DNA of 64,000 nt, taken from NCBI GenBank assembly GCA_002179805.1, contig NAVB01000199.1, positions 42,611 through 106,610 on the forward strand, read 5' to 3'. The stretch's first letter is position 1. Each line of letters starts with the position of its first letter. Below are positions 34,679-45,556 of the stretch, piece after piece. Under the pieces are notes generated by a model. The model saw nothing but the letters and a program-made list of their open reading frames with translations, made no database searches and was not told the DNA's origin. The position numbers and the translations under genes were made by a program. Origin of the DNA: Acanthamoeba lenticulata (lineage: Eukaryota; Discosea; Longamoebia; Acanthamoebidae).

Positions 34679-37600
34679 TCACCGGATGAGGGCCAGTTGG
34701 CTTTTGCGGAGAGGCGAGTCGGAGAAGAGGGCGCGGATGATGGCCTTGAGCTCTTCCGGCTTGAACTCGGGCATGAGGCCCTTGACGTAGGCGTCGACAA
34801 TGACGACGAGCTTGCTCTCGAGCATGTTGACGACCTTAACGAACTTGCTCCATCGGCGCACGTAGCGCTTGACCCCCTCTTGGCCCTGTTCCATCAGCAT
34901 CGGCAGCTGCCGCGAAGCCGCGCTCTCGTCATCGGCCTTGCCGGGCTCGACGTCGGATCCGCTGTCGTTGGTCTTTAACTCAAAGAAGGACGAGCAGTCA
35001 AAGAGGAGCGACAACAGCTCGTGCAGGTGGTGCGTCTCCTCTTCGGAGATGTCCTCCAGTCGCTCGAACCCGCGAATAAGGTCCTCCAGCACGCCGTTCA
35101 GCAGTGAACCCAGCGTGCGCAGGTACACGTGCCGCGGGAGCACGTCCTGTGCGCACAAATATTTAATTTAATGCAAAAAATTAGAACATTAAAAAAAAGA
35201 TATTTTACACAAATAAACATAAGAAACGTGCCGGCCACACACGAGAGAGGTGAGTCAGGTGGTGAACCACTCGCTTCATGGCGCGCTCGACCGCGGTATA
35301 GCGCACGCTCAGCTGTCATCCCCGGCCACCACCAGAACGCGTGCAAGTCAACTCAAGTCCAACCACCAAACGAAGCGAGAGAGGGCAAGGGCAGGCACGA
35401 ACGTGCGTATCGGACAGGCCCTGCGCGCTCTGAACGGCCTCCCGCAGGATCGCCCGCTGCTTTTCCTGTTGTTGTTGGTGAACGATCCATGTGCATGTGC
35501 GCGTGAGCTTGTGGGCGAGCAGACGGGCGGGTGGGCGGTGAACGCCGTACGACTTGCTCGCGGTACTGCTTCTCGCCCAGCTGGCGAAAGACCGGGACGA
35601 GGTCGACCAGCGTGAAGAGCGCGCCGTGGGCGCCGGGGTCGCGCGGCAGCCGATCCTGGTAGGTCATGCCCAGCGTCATCAGGTGGAGCGCCAAGTAGTA
35701 GCAATCGTTGTGGAACGCCATCGCCAGGCTCGGCACGCCCTTGATCGTCTCTTTCTGTGGTCCGCCCACGTCAGTAAGACCACTCCGCCAGGCAGGCCCC
35801 GAGAGAGCCTCGGACCGGGGACGAACCTGGTACTGGAGGGGCATGATGGCGCGGTACAGGTCGAACAGGTCGCGTGCCGTCTGTTGCAGCGTTTGCGCGC
35901 TGTGTGGCCGGTGTCGAGAGCATGAGGCCTGGAGAGAGGAGAAGGATAGAGGCGCGGAGAGACGACGCACCACTGAGGCGCTGAGTAGCGCAGCCGGCAG
36001 GCCTCCTCAAGCGTGTGCTGGGCGAGGATGACCAGCCCGATCGCGCTCGCGCTCACTTGGCATGTGGGCATGTGGAACAGGACGCCGCCGTCGGCCGTCG
36101 TAGTCGTCGTCGGCGGCTTGCGCGGCTCGCTCGCGGCGTCCGCTGGCGTTGGGCACACGCCCTCCCCGCCCCGCGCGGCGATCCGCTTGAGCCCGGCCTC
36201 CTCCTCGCGTTCCTCCTCGTCGCTTCCCGCCAGCGACTCATCCTGGCCTTCGCCGCGGCCGCCTCGACGCCGCGATCCGGACCGACCCCGGGCCCGGCCT
36301 CGGCCTCCTCCGGCGGCGGCTGCAGCGGCCACAGGCTGGTCAACGAGGGTGAGGAAGCGCGAGACGTCGGGGAGCATGCGGGCCGAGCACACTTGCTGGA
36401 GGCACACGTTGGCCTCGGGGTCGAGCAGCAGCGCGCGCGCCCGGCTGAGGATCTTCTTCTGCTTCTTGGCCGCGAAGTGGTTGTCCACGTTGTTCACGAA
36501 GCGGCTCAGTCGGCGACGCTGGTCCGCTGCGCCGTCATCGCCGCCGAGACCGGCGTCAGTGTCGAGAGGCACGAGGCCGAGCGCGATCATCTGTTCTTCA
36601 AACTTGGCGGCAGCGTCGATGGTCTCCCCCTGGTACCGAGCCAGCTCGGCCGTGTCCGACGGGATCGCCGGCGATAGAACTGCCCAAGCATCCATATTAT
36701 TTTTTTTTAAAAAAAAAATGGTATTGAAAAATAGTTTTAAAAAGAGAATAATGTCGACTTAGCACGTACTGTGAGCGATGATGTCGTCACAGAGGGGCGC
36801 CCACAGGAGGCGGCTGAGCGAGCCCAGCAGGTGCGGGTTGCCGACGAACACGTGAGAGACTAGGCTCGTCAGAAAGGCGCTCAGCACCTCAAACGCCGCG
36901 TCTGTCGACACATCCACGCGACGCCCACGCGACATGTCCCATTTCAGCGCCTCAAGCGCAAGCTGAGAGCGTTCGTGCGACGCACCGACGCTGGCGGCGC
37001 GCTCGGACTTGTCGGACGCGGGCGGCGCGGGCGAGACCTCGACGATGGCGATGCGCTTGTGCGGGGCGGCGGTAGCGTCGGCGTTGAGTTCCTCCGCCAC
37101 GCGCCATCGTCGGCCAGAAAAGGTTTGCGCGAGGAGGAAGTGAATCGGGCCCTCGCGCAGCGACCGGCACACGTACTCGTCGAGTACGACCTCGAGGAAG
37201 CTCTGCAGCTTCGGGGACGCAGCCGTCGCCGTGGCTGTGGCCGTCGTCGTGGATGGCTCGTGATCCACGTCAGTCATGGCCTCGAACAGGGCGGCCAGCG
37301 ACACGTTCACTGCCGCCGGTCTCGTCTCGGCCCCGTTGGCCAAGGAGGAAGAGGAGGTGGTGGACGAAGGGGGCGGGTGCACCAGCAGGGCCGGCGAGTA
37401 GGTGACCGCGCTGCTGGCGGAGGTGGTCTCAAAGGTGAGGGCCTGGTGCAGCAGAGTCTCGAGCCTGGACCTCAACCGCTCGCACCGTCGCTTGTGCCGT
37501 TTCTGCACCACGACCACGCCAAGTTGGAGGGGGGGGGGTGAGCCATGGTGGGTGCGCGGGCGATGATGAGAGGCCGAGAGAGAGAGAGAGAGACCTTGAT

Positions 37601-38525
37601 GGCAGTGAAGACGGCTGGCGGGCCCTGGGCGTCCTGGTCCACGGGCAAGCTGCGCAGGCGGTCACCCTTTGCGCACCGGCGAATCAGCGGTCAAAAGCCG
37701 AAGGAGAGGCAAGACAAGAGACCCCAGACAAGGGCGGGGAGGCGGTACGATGTCGCGCGTGAGCCGGGCGGCCGTGGGCAGATCGAAGGCGTCCATGACT
37801 TGTGTGAACGCTTGCAGCTTCTCATGCAGCTGTGGCCACGAACACAACCGCACAAACACGTACGACCGCCGATCAGTTGCCGTCGAGCCACGAGCAGCGC
37901 GTGGTGGTGACGAGAACGCACCTCCTGCAGGATGGTTACGGTGCCGATGAGGTCCTCGGTGACGGATGTCTGCTGCGTGATGCGCGCGAGCTCTTGGGCG
38001 GGCTTGACGAGCGCTGCATGGATGCCTTCCTGTGATGGGCGTGAGTCAGACTCGGGAAGAGGCCCCAAGTGTTGTTGCTCTGGGCCAGAGGTCACGCACC
38101 TGTGGATCCTCGACCTGACGTGTTACGGCGGTCAAGCCGGCGGAGAGCTGGGCGATGGCCTCTTCCACACGTCCTGCGCTGTCGAACGTTTGCACAAACT
38201 CTTCGTAGCTCTGCCCGATAGCCTCGTAGACTTGGCCCTAAACCAGGAGCTCCACTTGGTGAGTCCATGACGTGATGCGGGCGTCTTTGAGAGGAGAAAG
38301 AGTACTAAGTACCTTAAGTGAGTGGATCTGGTCGTTGAGCTTGTTGAGGCACAACACAAGATCACCCTGCGACAGTTTGCCTCCTTCACTGTCCCGATCT
38401 GCCGCCAAGTCCCCCCGCAGCGAATCCAAAATGCGCTGCACATCGAAAGTGGCGGCCTCTGTATCTCCCTTTTCCTTACTCTTTTCACCAAGAACCCCAG
38501 TTGGGGCACTACCCAGGCTCTCCAT
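34679..38525 (-). CDS. ZW10: ZW10 homologue, Dsl1/NRZ tethering-complex and kinetochore protein
   Basis: At least ten exons on minus run from MESLGSAPTG (38525) to a TGA at 34679. Landmarks match ZW10 in order: SRFVNNVDNHFAAKKQKKIL, FHMPTCQVSASAIGLVILA, AFHNDCYYLALHLMTLGMTY, TLVDLVPVFRQLGEK, VLPRHVYLRTLGSLLNGVLE with LEDISEEE, and the ending ELKAIIRALFSDSPLRKSQL. ZW10 tethers Golgi-derived vesicles at the ER and, with Rod and Zwilch, loads dynein on kinetochores. An Arg/Gly-rich insert (near 36310-36220) and several AT-rich introns (near 35160-35225 and 36695-36750) are unusual. The N-terminal exons (38525-38313, 38237-38100, 38029-37922, 37829-37749) are clear. The join near 37700 has two options. 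Confidence 0.88.
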
Positions 38526-38620
38526 CTTGCAGCAACGCAAAATAAAAATAAAGAATAAAAAACAGTTTATTCTAATAAGAAAAACGGCTAGAAAAGGCCA
38601 CCCCATTCACCAACGTCCCC

Positions 38621-40530
38621 ATGCAAGCCACACACTCACCACAAGAGTCCCAGCCATCAGAATACATACGAGCAGCTGCAGCTGAGCTGGCATTACAAGT
38701 GCTCGACGTGCTCAGACGGGCGGTTGTTGAAGTCAGGTAGGTTTCGTTTTGAGCCACACATAAAAACGAAAACACAAAAAAGATCGAAAAGCGTTTTTTG
38801 CCGTTTGCAGATTAACACGAAACTGCCCATCCAGTCAGGGGCGGCACAGAACTGAGGGCTCCACGCTGTCGCCAGTGCGGGCGAGCCAAACAGATGTGGC
38901 TTCGTGGCTTTCCTCAATCAACTTAGGAAGGCTCATCCACAGCTTTTATACCGCCGGGTACGATGACCTGGAAGTGGTAGCCCAGCTAAGCGAAGGCGAC
39001 CTCGACGCCATGAAGATAGATAAACCAGGCCACCGAAAGAAACTTCTCCTGCACGCAGCTCGCCTGCAGCATAGTTTCAGCCAGACCGCGCCGACACCTC
39101 CATCAGTCTCTCTACGCAGCGACACCTCGTCCGCTGCTGCTTCCTTTCATCCTCTGGCAAATGCTGCTGTTGTAAATCTTGCGACAACTGTTCCTTCTTC
39201 TGAGCCAGCCACCTCCGTCACCAACACACTCGCTGAGCCCGTCCAGGAAGCACTTCCCGCGGAGACCCAGACAGCAGCCCACCCACTGCCTCCCATGATC
39301 GCCACAGCTGCGCAGCTGATCTCGCTCGCGTCAGCCCAGCCTGTTTCGGTCCCATCAGCAGGCGCGACACCGGTCATGACGGAGCCCGTTGAAGCCATCC
39401 CACCATCAGCCTCGCTTGATACGGCGTTCGCAGAAGCAGTTCTCGGCAGCGGTGCGTCGCTGCCGTCGCACCCGATCGCCCCGACGAGCCTCTTCCTGCC
39501 CATGCCCGCCGCGCAGCCGCAGACGCCGCCACGACCGAGCGCAGTCGCGGATCGGGAGGAGGAACACCGAAGCGCAACGGAGGCGGTGTGGACACTAAAG
39601 GAGGAGCACGAGGCCCACGCGACGGCGACAGTGGACGACCATGAGGGCGACGCTTCTTACGAGCCAGTCGCCGATCGCGCCTACCGCGGCCGTCGCGGGA
39701 GCGCGACGCGGATACCCTACCGCTGCTCCAAGTGCTGCATGTTCAAGGTGATGACATGAAGCCTTCGCCTTTGCCGCAGCGCATCATTGTATGAAGATTC
39801 TGACTCGGTGTGCCTCCTCGCCCGATCCCAATGCAGGCGGCCTCGAACAGTTCGCACCGATGCGATCCGGCCTTGCTGCCCCACACATGGGAGAAGTGCC
39901 CTACGCAGAACGCTCGCGCTCATCCCGAGGGTGCGCCTTCAAGCCCACCCCTCCTTGAGTGCTTCGACAATGACAACTCAAGCGAATATCGAATTAGCTT
40001 TCCCGCGAGCAGAGAGGAGGTCGCGACAGCAACACCAGCAGCGCGCTCAGGCCGGTGCAGAGTCTGCGCAACCTGACCGCAAGCGCAAGCATATGCCCGA
40101 GTGGGACGCTTTCTGCAAGGCCGAGTATTTACGCATGATGCAGGAGGAACCTGAGAAATGGGAGCAGCTCAAGAACAACCCGCAAGAGATGGTGCTCGAG
40201 ATCATGGCCAAATTCGATGAGGCCACCCGACGGCCAGCCACCCGACGTCGCGCATCAGCGCCCGAGAGGGTGGTCACTCGCCAGTTTGCATCTGAATTCA
40301 ACCGCGAGCACATCAGGAGCCAGGTCGTGCAAGAGGCGACTGCAACACACACGAGCACCGATGCGCCAACGACAACACCAGATGGCGCCGTAAGCAAGAC
40401 CCTCTCCACCTCCCCAGCAACATGCCCGCAAGAGGGGAGCCTGGATCGGGTTGCCCGTGCCAACGACGTGCGGCCGCTGCCGTTAGGCCCCGTTATTGTT
40501 ACCTGGCCCTTGCCACCCGCGCCCCAGTAA
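38621..40530 (+). CDS. SAM-domain protein with Cys/His zinc motif and HMG-like segment
   Basis: Exons 38621-38736, 38811-39747, 39837-39930 and 40013-40530 join in phase to give 554 residues. The ATG exon is needed because no ATG precedes the SAM domain in exon 2. The SAM domain (DVASWLSSINLGRLIHSFY, then LDAMKIDKPGHRKKLLLHA) is a protein-interaction helix bundle. A long Ala/Pro/Thr linker follows. A putative zinc motif (RCSKCCMFK, then SHRCDPALLPHTWEKC) spans the exon 2/3 junction. The last exon has a basic stretch and an HMG-box-like segment (MPEWDAFCKAEYLRMMQEEP). A nuclear regulatory role is inferred from the DNA-binding-like parts. It is divergent from ZW10, with 95 bp between starts. 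Confidence 0.78.
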
Positions 40531-40942
40531 CTCGCGAAGCTTGTTTGTTTGGCCCACAACTCGCAGCTTTTGCTTCTGTAGCCTCGTGTCTTGGGTTCGG
40601 AAATTTCCCACATGCTGAGGAATGTTTGCCATGCTCCGTTCCATCCACCAATGGGCGCTGTCTGGGTTCGCAGAAGAATGGACAACGCGAGCGTCAGAAT
40701 GATTTCTCTGAGCAAAGAGAAAACGCAATCTTCACCGAAGTCCATCAAAAGGCCGATTCACACCAACCCCACCCAGCGGGCCCAAAAAAGAAGTGAAGCA
40801 CCGCACCGCTATCACCGTGCGCCGCCCTGCCCTTCCCACAACTCTCGCCTCTCGCGCCTCCATCCCGAAAACCGATTCGGCATCCATCTTCTTCAGGCGC
40901 AGAGGCATTTATTCTTCTTCCTCTTCATCGCGTACACGCTTT
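40531..40942. other. Intergenic 410 bp
   Basis: This holds the leader of the tyrosine phosphatase gene and the 3' end of the SAM gene. The frame of the phosphatase stays open upstream to a GTG at 40793, but the first ATG is at 40943. No other gene is seen. Confidence 0.4.
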
Positions 40943-42458
40943 ATGCCCCCTTTCCCTACCGCCTCTTTCCAGTCACCCATTCCCCCAGCGCCTGCTGTAG
41001 CATCATCTTCACCGAAGAAGAAGAAGACGACCGCGGCCCGACTTTCACCTCTCTCGACCAGCAATCTCATCTTTTCCAAGAAGGCAGAAGCCGACGACGC
41101 AGCTCCAGGAGCTACTAAAAACGAAGAACTACGCATGGACCTCGAATTCACCCGTGCCATTCCGAGCGAGCCAGGGCAGATGTCGTTCGACGAGGATGCT
41201 ATCAAGCGCATCCACGACGAATTCGAACGCCTCAACGTGCAGTATCAAGCTGAGCTGAATCAACAACTCCAGCAAGGCGCTGTACTCTTTGCCTCGGCCA
41301 CGGCCCGCAACAACTACCACAAGAACCGCTACTCGAACATTCTCGCTACCGAGTCGACAAGGGTCAAGCTGATAGCGCATCGCGACCTTTTCCTTGACAG
41401 CGACTACATAAATGCCAACTATATCGATGGCGAAATTCCTGGATCGAAGCGGTCCTACATTGCCTGCCAGGCGCCTCTCCCATCTACACTCAGCCACTTC
41501 TGGCTCATGCTCTGGGTAAGTCAGCCATCATCGATCAGCTGAAAAAGAGCATTTGGGAAAGCCCAGACACAACGATCTAATCTGATGCTTGCAGGAAAAC
41601 GAATGTGCCGTCATCGTCATGCTTACTCGCCTCTGCGAACGGGATCGCGTCAAAGCCACGCCATACTGGCCTGAAGACGTGGGCGAGAAGAAGCATTTCG
41701 GTCCATTCGGTGTCACGTACGCCAAGGGCAAGATCATCAACGCCTTCCTCGAGCAGCGCGTGTTCGAGATCGAATACGCCGGCCAGACTCGACAGATTAC
41801 GCAATTGCACTACACCGAGTGGCCCGATTTCGGCACGCCGGAGTCGACCCACACGATTCGCGAGCTCGTTGGTCTTATGGACGTGTACAGAATGAAAGGC
41901 AAGCTCGCTGGTCTCGGTGGACCGATCGTGGCACACTGCTCGGCCGGCGTGGGTCGGGCGGGCACCTTTGTGGCCATCCATATCTGCCTCGAGAAGATGA
42001 AGTACTTCAACTCGCTCGACCAGGTCATCGATGTTCCACGCACCGTCATGCTGCTGCGGCAGAGTCGTACCGGCATGGTGCAAACGCCCGAGCAGTACCG
42101 CTTCATCTACGACGTTGTTCGCGACGCGAGACAAGAGTTCAAGGAGCGTGCGCAGCGAGTCTTCGCCGCTCCTGGGCCTTCGGAGGTCGACAGCGACTTC
42201 AAGAGGCCTCTCGTCGCCAAGCGGCCCAAGAAGCTCGACGGCGACCGGCCTCGGTCTCTGCGAAGCAGCTGTGCTGCGTGCTACACGGTCTCTTCGTCTC
42301 TCGGCTCGTCTTCGCCCTTTCCTGTCAGCGCCGATTCCATTTCGACGACGGGATCCAGCGAGTTCTTCTTTGTCAGCACGCCTGTGACGACCGAGGAGCG
42401 GCGGAAGGCCTTCGCTGCGACGGATAAGAAGCGCCGGTTGTCCTTTTCGCGCTCCTAG
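40943..42458 (+). CDS. Classical protein tyrosine phosphatase
   Basis: Exons 40943-41515 and 41595-42458 give 478 residues. The non-receptor PTP domain is complete: KNRYSNILATESTRVKL, DYINANYIDGEIPGSKRSYI, the WPDFGTPES loop with the general-acid Asp, the signature HCSAGVGRAGT with nucleophile Cys, and the Q-loop QTPEQYRFIY. The N-terminal 60 residues are Ser/Pro/Lys-rich. The C-terminal 100 residues are Ser-rich with Lys/Arg clusters (KRPKK, KKRR), which suggests nuclear targeting. There is no membrane segment. Confidence 0.94.
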
Positions 42459-43095
42459 CCCCCGGACCTTCCTGGCCGGCCAGACTCAGGAAAACGACTC
42501 CTCGAGGAGGCCGACCAGCTTGCGATCGCAGCAGTGCCAGACCTGGCGCGAAGCAACAAAGGCCCTTTCTTTCTTGGTTGTCGCTCCGGAGGTGTACATT
42601 ACACGCACGGGAGGCGCGATCACGGGAGGTGGAGCGGACGACAGCTGGGCTCTGGATTATTTTGCGACAGGCCGCAGCCTCTCTCTTCTTCTCTCTCTCC
42701 TGCTTTCGGCCCCACGCTCAAACTCCCCGCACACGCTCGCGACCGCATCTCCTTTCCTTCTTGCCCTCAAGCAGGCGCCGAGAGCGAAATGCAGTTTTCT
42801 TGCCATCACCCCTCGCGCCATCTCGATATGGCCTTCTTCCTTGAATTCCCCCCTTGGGGCGCTTCAGCCATGGCTGGTCCTGGGAAAGGCTTTTGGCTTG
42901 CGAGCGGGGACGATGGGTGTCGGGCCCGACTTTGCTCGAGCAAAGCTGAAGGGAAGAGAGCCGAAACGTTTTGGCGCCAAGAAGCGTGCAGCGCCCTTCG
43001 TCCTTGTGCCGGCAACTCCTCCCCACAAAGGATGTCGTAGCGGGAGGACTGGCTTTGTCTGGTCTCTGCGTGCCCACCACCCTCCACATCTCTTG
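42459..43095. other. Intergenic 640 bp, no supported gene
   Basis: Long overlapping frames exist on both strands, but their products are composition-driven and lack splice or domain support. A pyrimidine-rich tract (42680-42720) may be a promoter or leader for the next gene. Confidence 0.4.
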
Positions 43096-43955
43096 ATGAC
43101 CACGCCTTCTGTTCCCGAGCCTACGAAGGTCACCACCCCTGACGGCACCACTTGACACGGAGCAGCGTGGCCCACGTGAGGTTTAACCGACCAAACGCAG
43201 CCGCCCAAGACAGTGGCCGCTATTGACAGGAAGCTGGCCCGGGTTGATCAGCGGCTAGAGGATGTGCTGAGGATACGCCGACGAACACCCCTAGGTTCGT
43301 AGCTCACCCGTCTAACAGTAGTAGCTCCTCTATGTTTACGCTTTATCGCCTCAGCTGCTGCAGATCCAACATTCCTGTGTGAATGTGACGCCAAACTCGA
43401 GAGTACTCGCTTTCCCAAACCTTGGGCTTCATCAGGGACCCCTCCTCGCCTCGTTTCTCATCTGTTTTAGAGCTTCACCAGAGGAGGGCCAAGTTGTGGC
43501 ACAAGCGCAACATCGCTGCTGCTGCTAGGTCTGTATTGGCTGCACGCCCCGACTCTCTCGGGCCGGACTGGCCAGTCACGCGTACATCGTTGGCTCCGCC
43601 CATCCCGCCTTCAGGCTTCCGCTTCATGTGTCCGTGTCCTGTGGCTTCTCCCACCATCGCATCTCCCGAGTTCAGCTTCAAGCGTCCGCTCCTAGTGGAT
43701 CCTCCGGGTGATCAGCAGATCTTCAAGAAACCATCACCGTCTGCCTCACGCAGGAACCTGCAACCCAACCAAGAGGTCTTTTTCGCACCACCGCGCTACG
43801 TGCCGCCCGAGTCCGTGGAGCCGCTCCTTCCCTCTCACTCCGCGGGTGGGCGGCCTTTCTGTCCGCCCAACGAGTGGGCGCGAGGCATTCTCGGGCTCCT
43901 TAACGACGTCGCTGACGACGAAGCCGAAGAAGAGTACTTTGACAGCCTCCAGTAA
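43096..43955 (+). CDS. Small hypothetical protein (203 aa)
   Basis: Exons 43096-43128, 43201-43294 and 43471-43955 join in phase. The first segments encode MTTPSVPEPTK and a charged helix (KTVAAIDRKLARVDQRLEDV) that could form a coiled coil. The middle is Pro/Arg/Ser-rich. The end is acidic (NDVADDEAEEEYFDSLQ). No family is recognised. The exon 2 helix, present only when spliced, is the main support. The start exon is less certain than the rest. Confidence 0.6.
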
Positions 43956-44125
43956 AAAGATCGGTGAGACACATGAATACGACCCCTTGAGCCCCCTCTC
44001 GTCGCTGGCTGCGCGGCAGCTGCGAGTGCCCATGTGCGGCAAGCCGGTCGGTCCCCATGCTCGTGGACAAAAGTCTTTTTCTTTTTCAAACTTAGCGTAG
44101 CCAATAGCAAAAATGGCATTTTTTA

Positions 44126-45529
44126 ATGGGAAAAATAGCTGAGAAGGGGAGCAGAAAACAACAACAAGAAGAGGCAACAAAGGGCGCTTATCAATCAACC
44201 AACCAACTGACAATGGCAATGAACATACCCAGCACGACTACTGCCCGCGAGGCGCCGCGGCCCTGTTTGTCGTGTCGCCTCCGGCACGTGTCGTGCGACC
44301 GCCAGCGCCCCTGCGGCCGCTGCATGCGGCTGGGCGAGGAGGACCAGTGCGTGGACGCGCCGCGTGCACGTGTTGGCCGTCCCCGCAAGAACCGCATGCC
44401 CCCACCCCCGCCTCCCGTTGGCACCACGTTCACCGCGATCACCACCGCCAAGGCCCCATTACCCCCGCACCCCACTTCAAGCCTCCAAGCAACAATCAAC
44501 AACACCAGACACAAGGGGCAAGAAAGAGGAAGGCAGTTGGCAGACCCGCTGGACGCCACGCTGTCGCTTACAAGAGTCCTGCTGGAGCTCAAGAAGCTGC
44601 GCCGTGAGACCTCGGCCATGACGGGCAAGCTCGGTCGGGTAGCCAAGCGGCAGAAAGAGATACGGCGCCAGCTCAACACCAAGCTGGTACAATGCCCTTC
44701 ATCTTCTGCTTCGACTTCGACTTCTACTTCTTTTTCCTTCTCTCCGTCCCCACGACACTCGTCCGGCGACTGGAGCAAAGTCTTGCGGATCTACACCTCT
44801 ACACACGTCCAGACTCGCGTCCTTTCTTCTCCGCTGTCGGATAACAACCTGCTCAACTGCCTGCCCGACCGGCCTTGGGTGATCGAACGCGCAGTGTCCC
44901 GCGCTGAGCTGCGCCTTCCCAAGCACCAATTCCCTGCAGGCAGCGAGCCCTACGTTGCGTTGAGCATAGCTCCGCTCGTTTCTGTATTCAACGACCTGGC
45001 CGCCAGCCTCTTCCAATACACTCGGGTTCGTAGCCATCCTCTTTGTTGGAGGCAAGAACGTTGATTGACGTATTGTTGTTGTTGTTGGTACTGCGTCGAT
45101 CAGGAGGAGCTGCAGGACATGAACGCGCTCCGCCTCTTTCCACACTCCATCTGGGAAACCATTTTCACCATGGGCGAGGTGTTCAACCACTGTTCCAACA
45201 GTGTCGGGCCCATCTACCACATCAAAACGCCCATGATCGACAAGCACGGCAGCACCCTCCACGCCGACTGCCGATGGCAGAGCTTCTACGACGCGCAGGG
45301 CGCCTTCACCTGGGGCGTGATGGTGGTCGACAACTGGAGCAGGCCCCACCTCGAGCCCGAGACGCAACAGCACCATCATCAACCAGGTCCTTACGTGGTG
45401 GAGGAGGCGGCGACCACCATCAGCCAACCCCAACCCCATCACAACGACAACGACGTAATCGACATTGATGTCGACATTTCCGCCTCACTCGAAGATCTGT
45501 ACACCCACTTCTTTGATTCGCCAACATGA
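44126..45529 (+). CDS. Zn(II)2Cys6 transcription factor with PAS-like C-terminal domain
   Basis: Exons 44126-45025 and 45104-45529 give 441 residues; a second ATG at 44213 would give 412. The zinc cluster is explicit: C-LS-C-RLRHVS-C-DRQRP-C-GR-C-MRLGEEDQ-C near 44265-44350, followed by a basic linker GRPRKNR. A short Leu/Lys coiled coil (LLELKKLRRETSAMTGKLG) may allow dimers. The C-terminal part (EELQDMNALRLFPHSIWETI, then WQSFYDAQGAFTWGVMVVD) resembles the PAS domain found in AcuK/ERT1-type fungal regulators of gluconeogenesis. It is probably a DNA-binding regulator; its targets are unknown. Confidence 0.85.
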
Positions 45530-45556
45530 AGCAAGGTGAAGGTCAAGGAGAAAGCG

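Noticed and set aside
42520..43155. 211-codon plus-strand frame between the phosphatase and the small hypothetical gene
   Set aside because: No domain, no splice logic, and equally long frames occur on the other strand; a real start at 43096 lies inside it in a spliced model.
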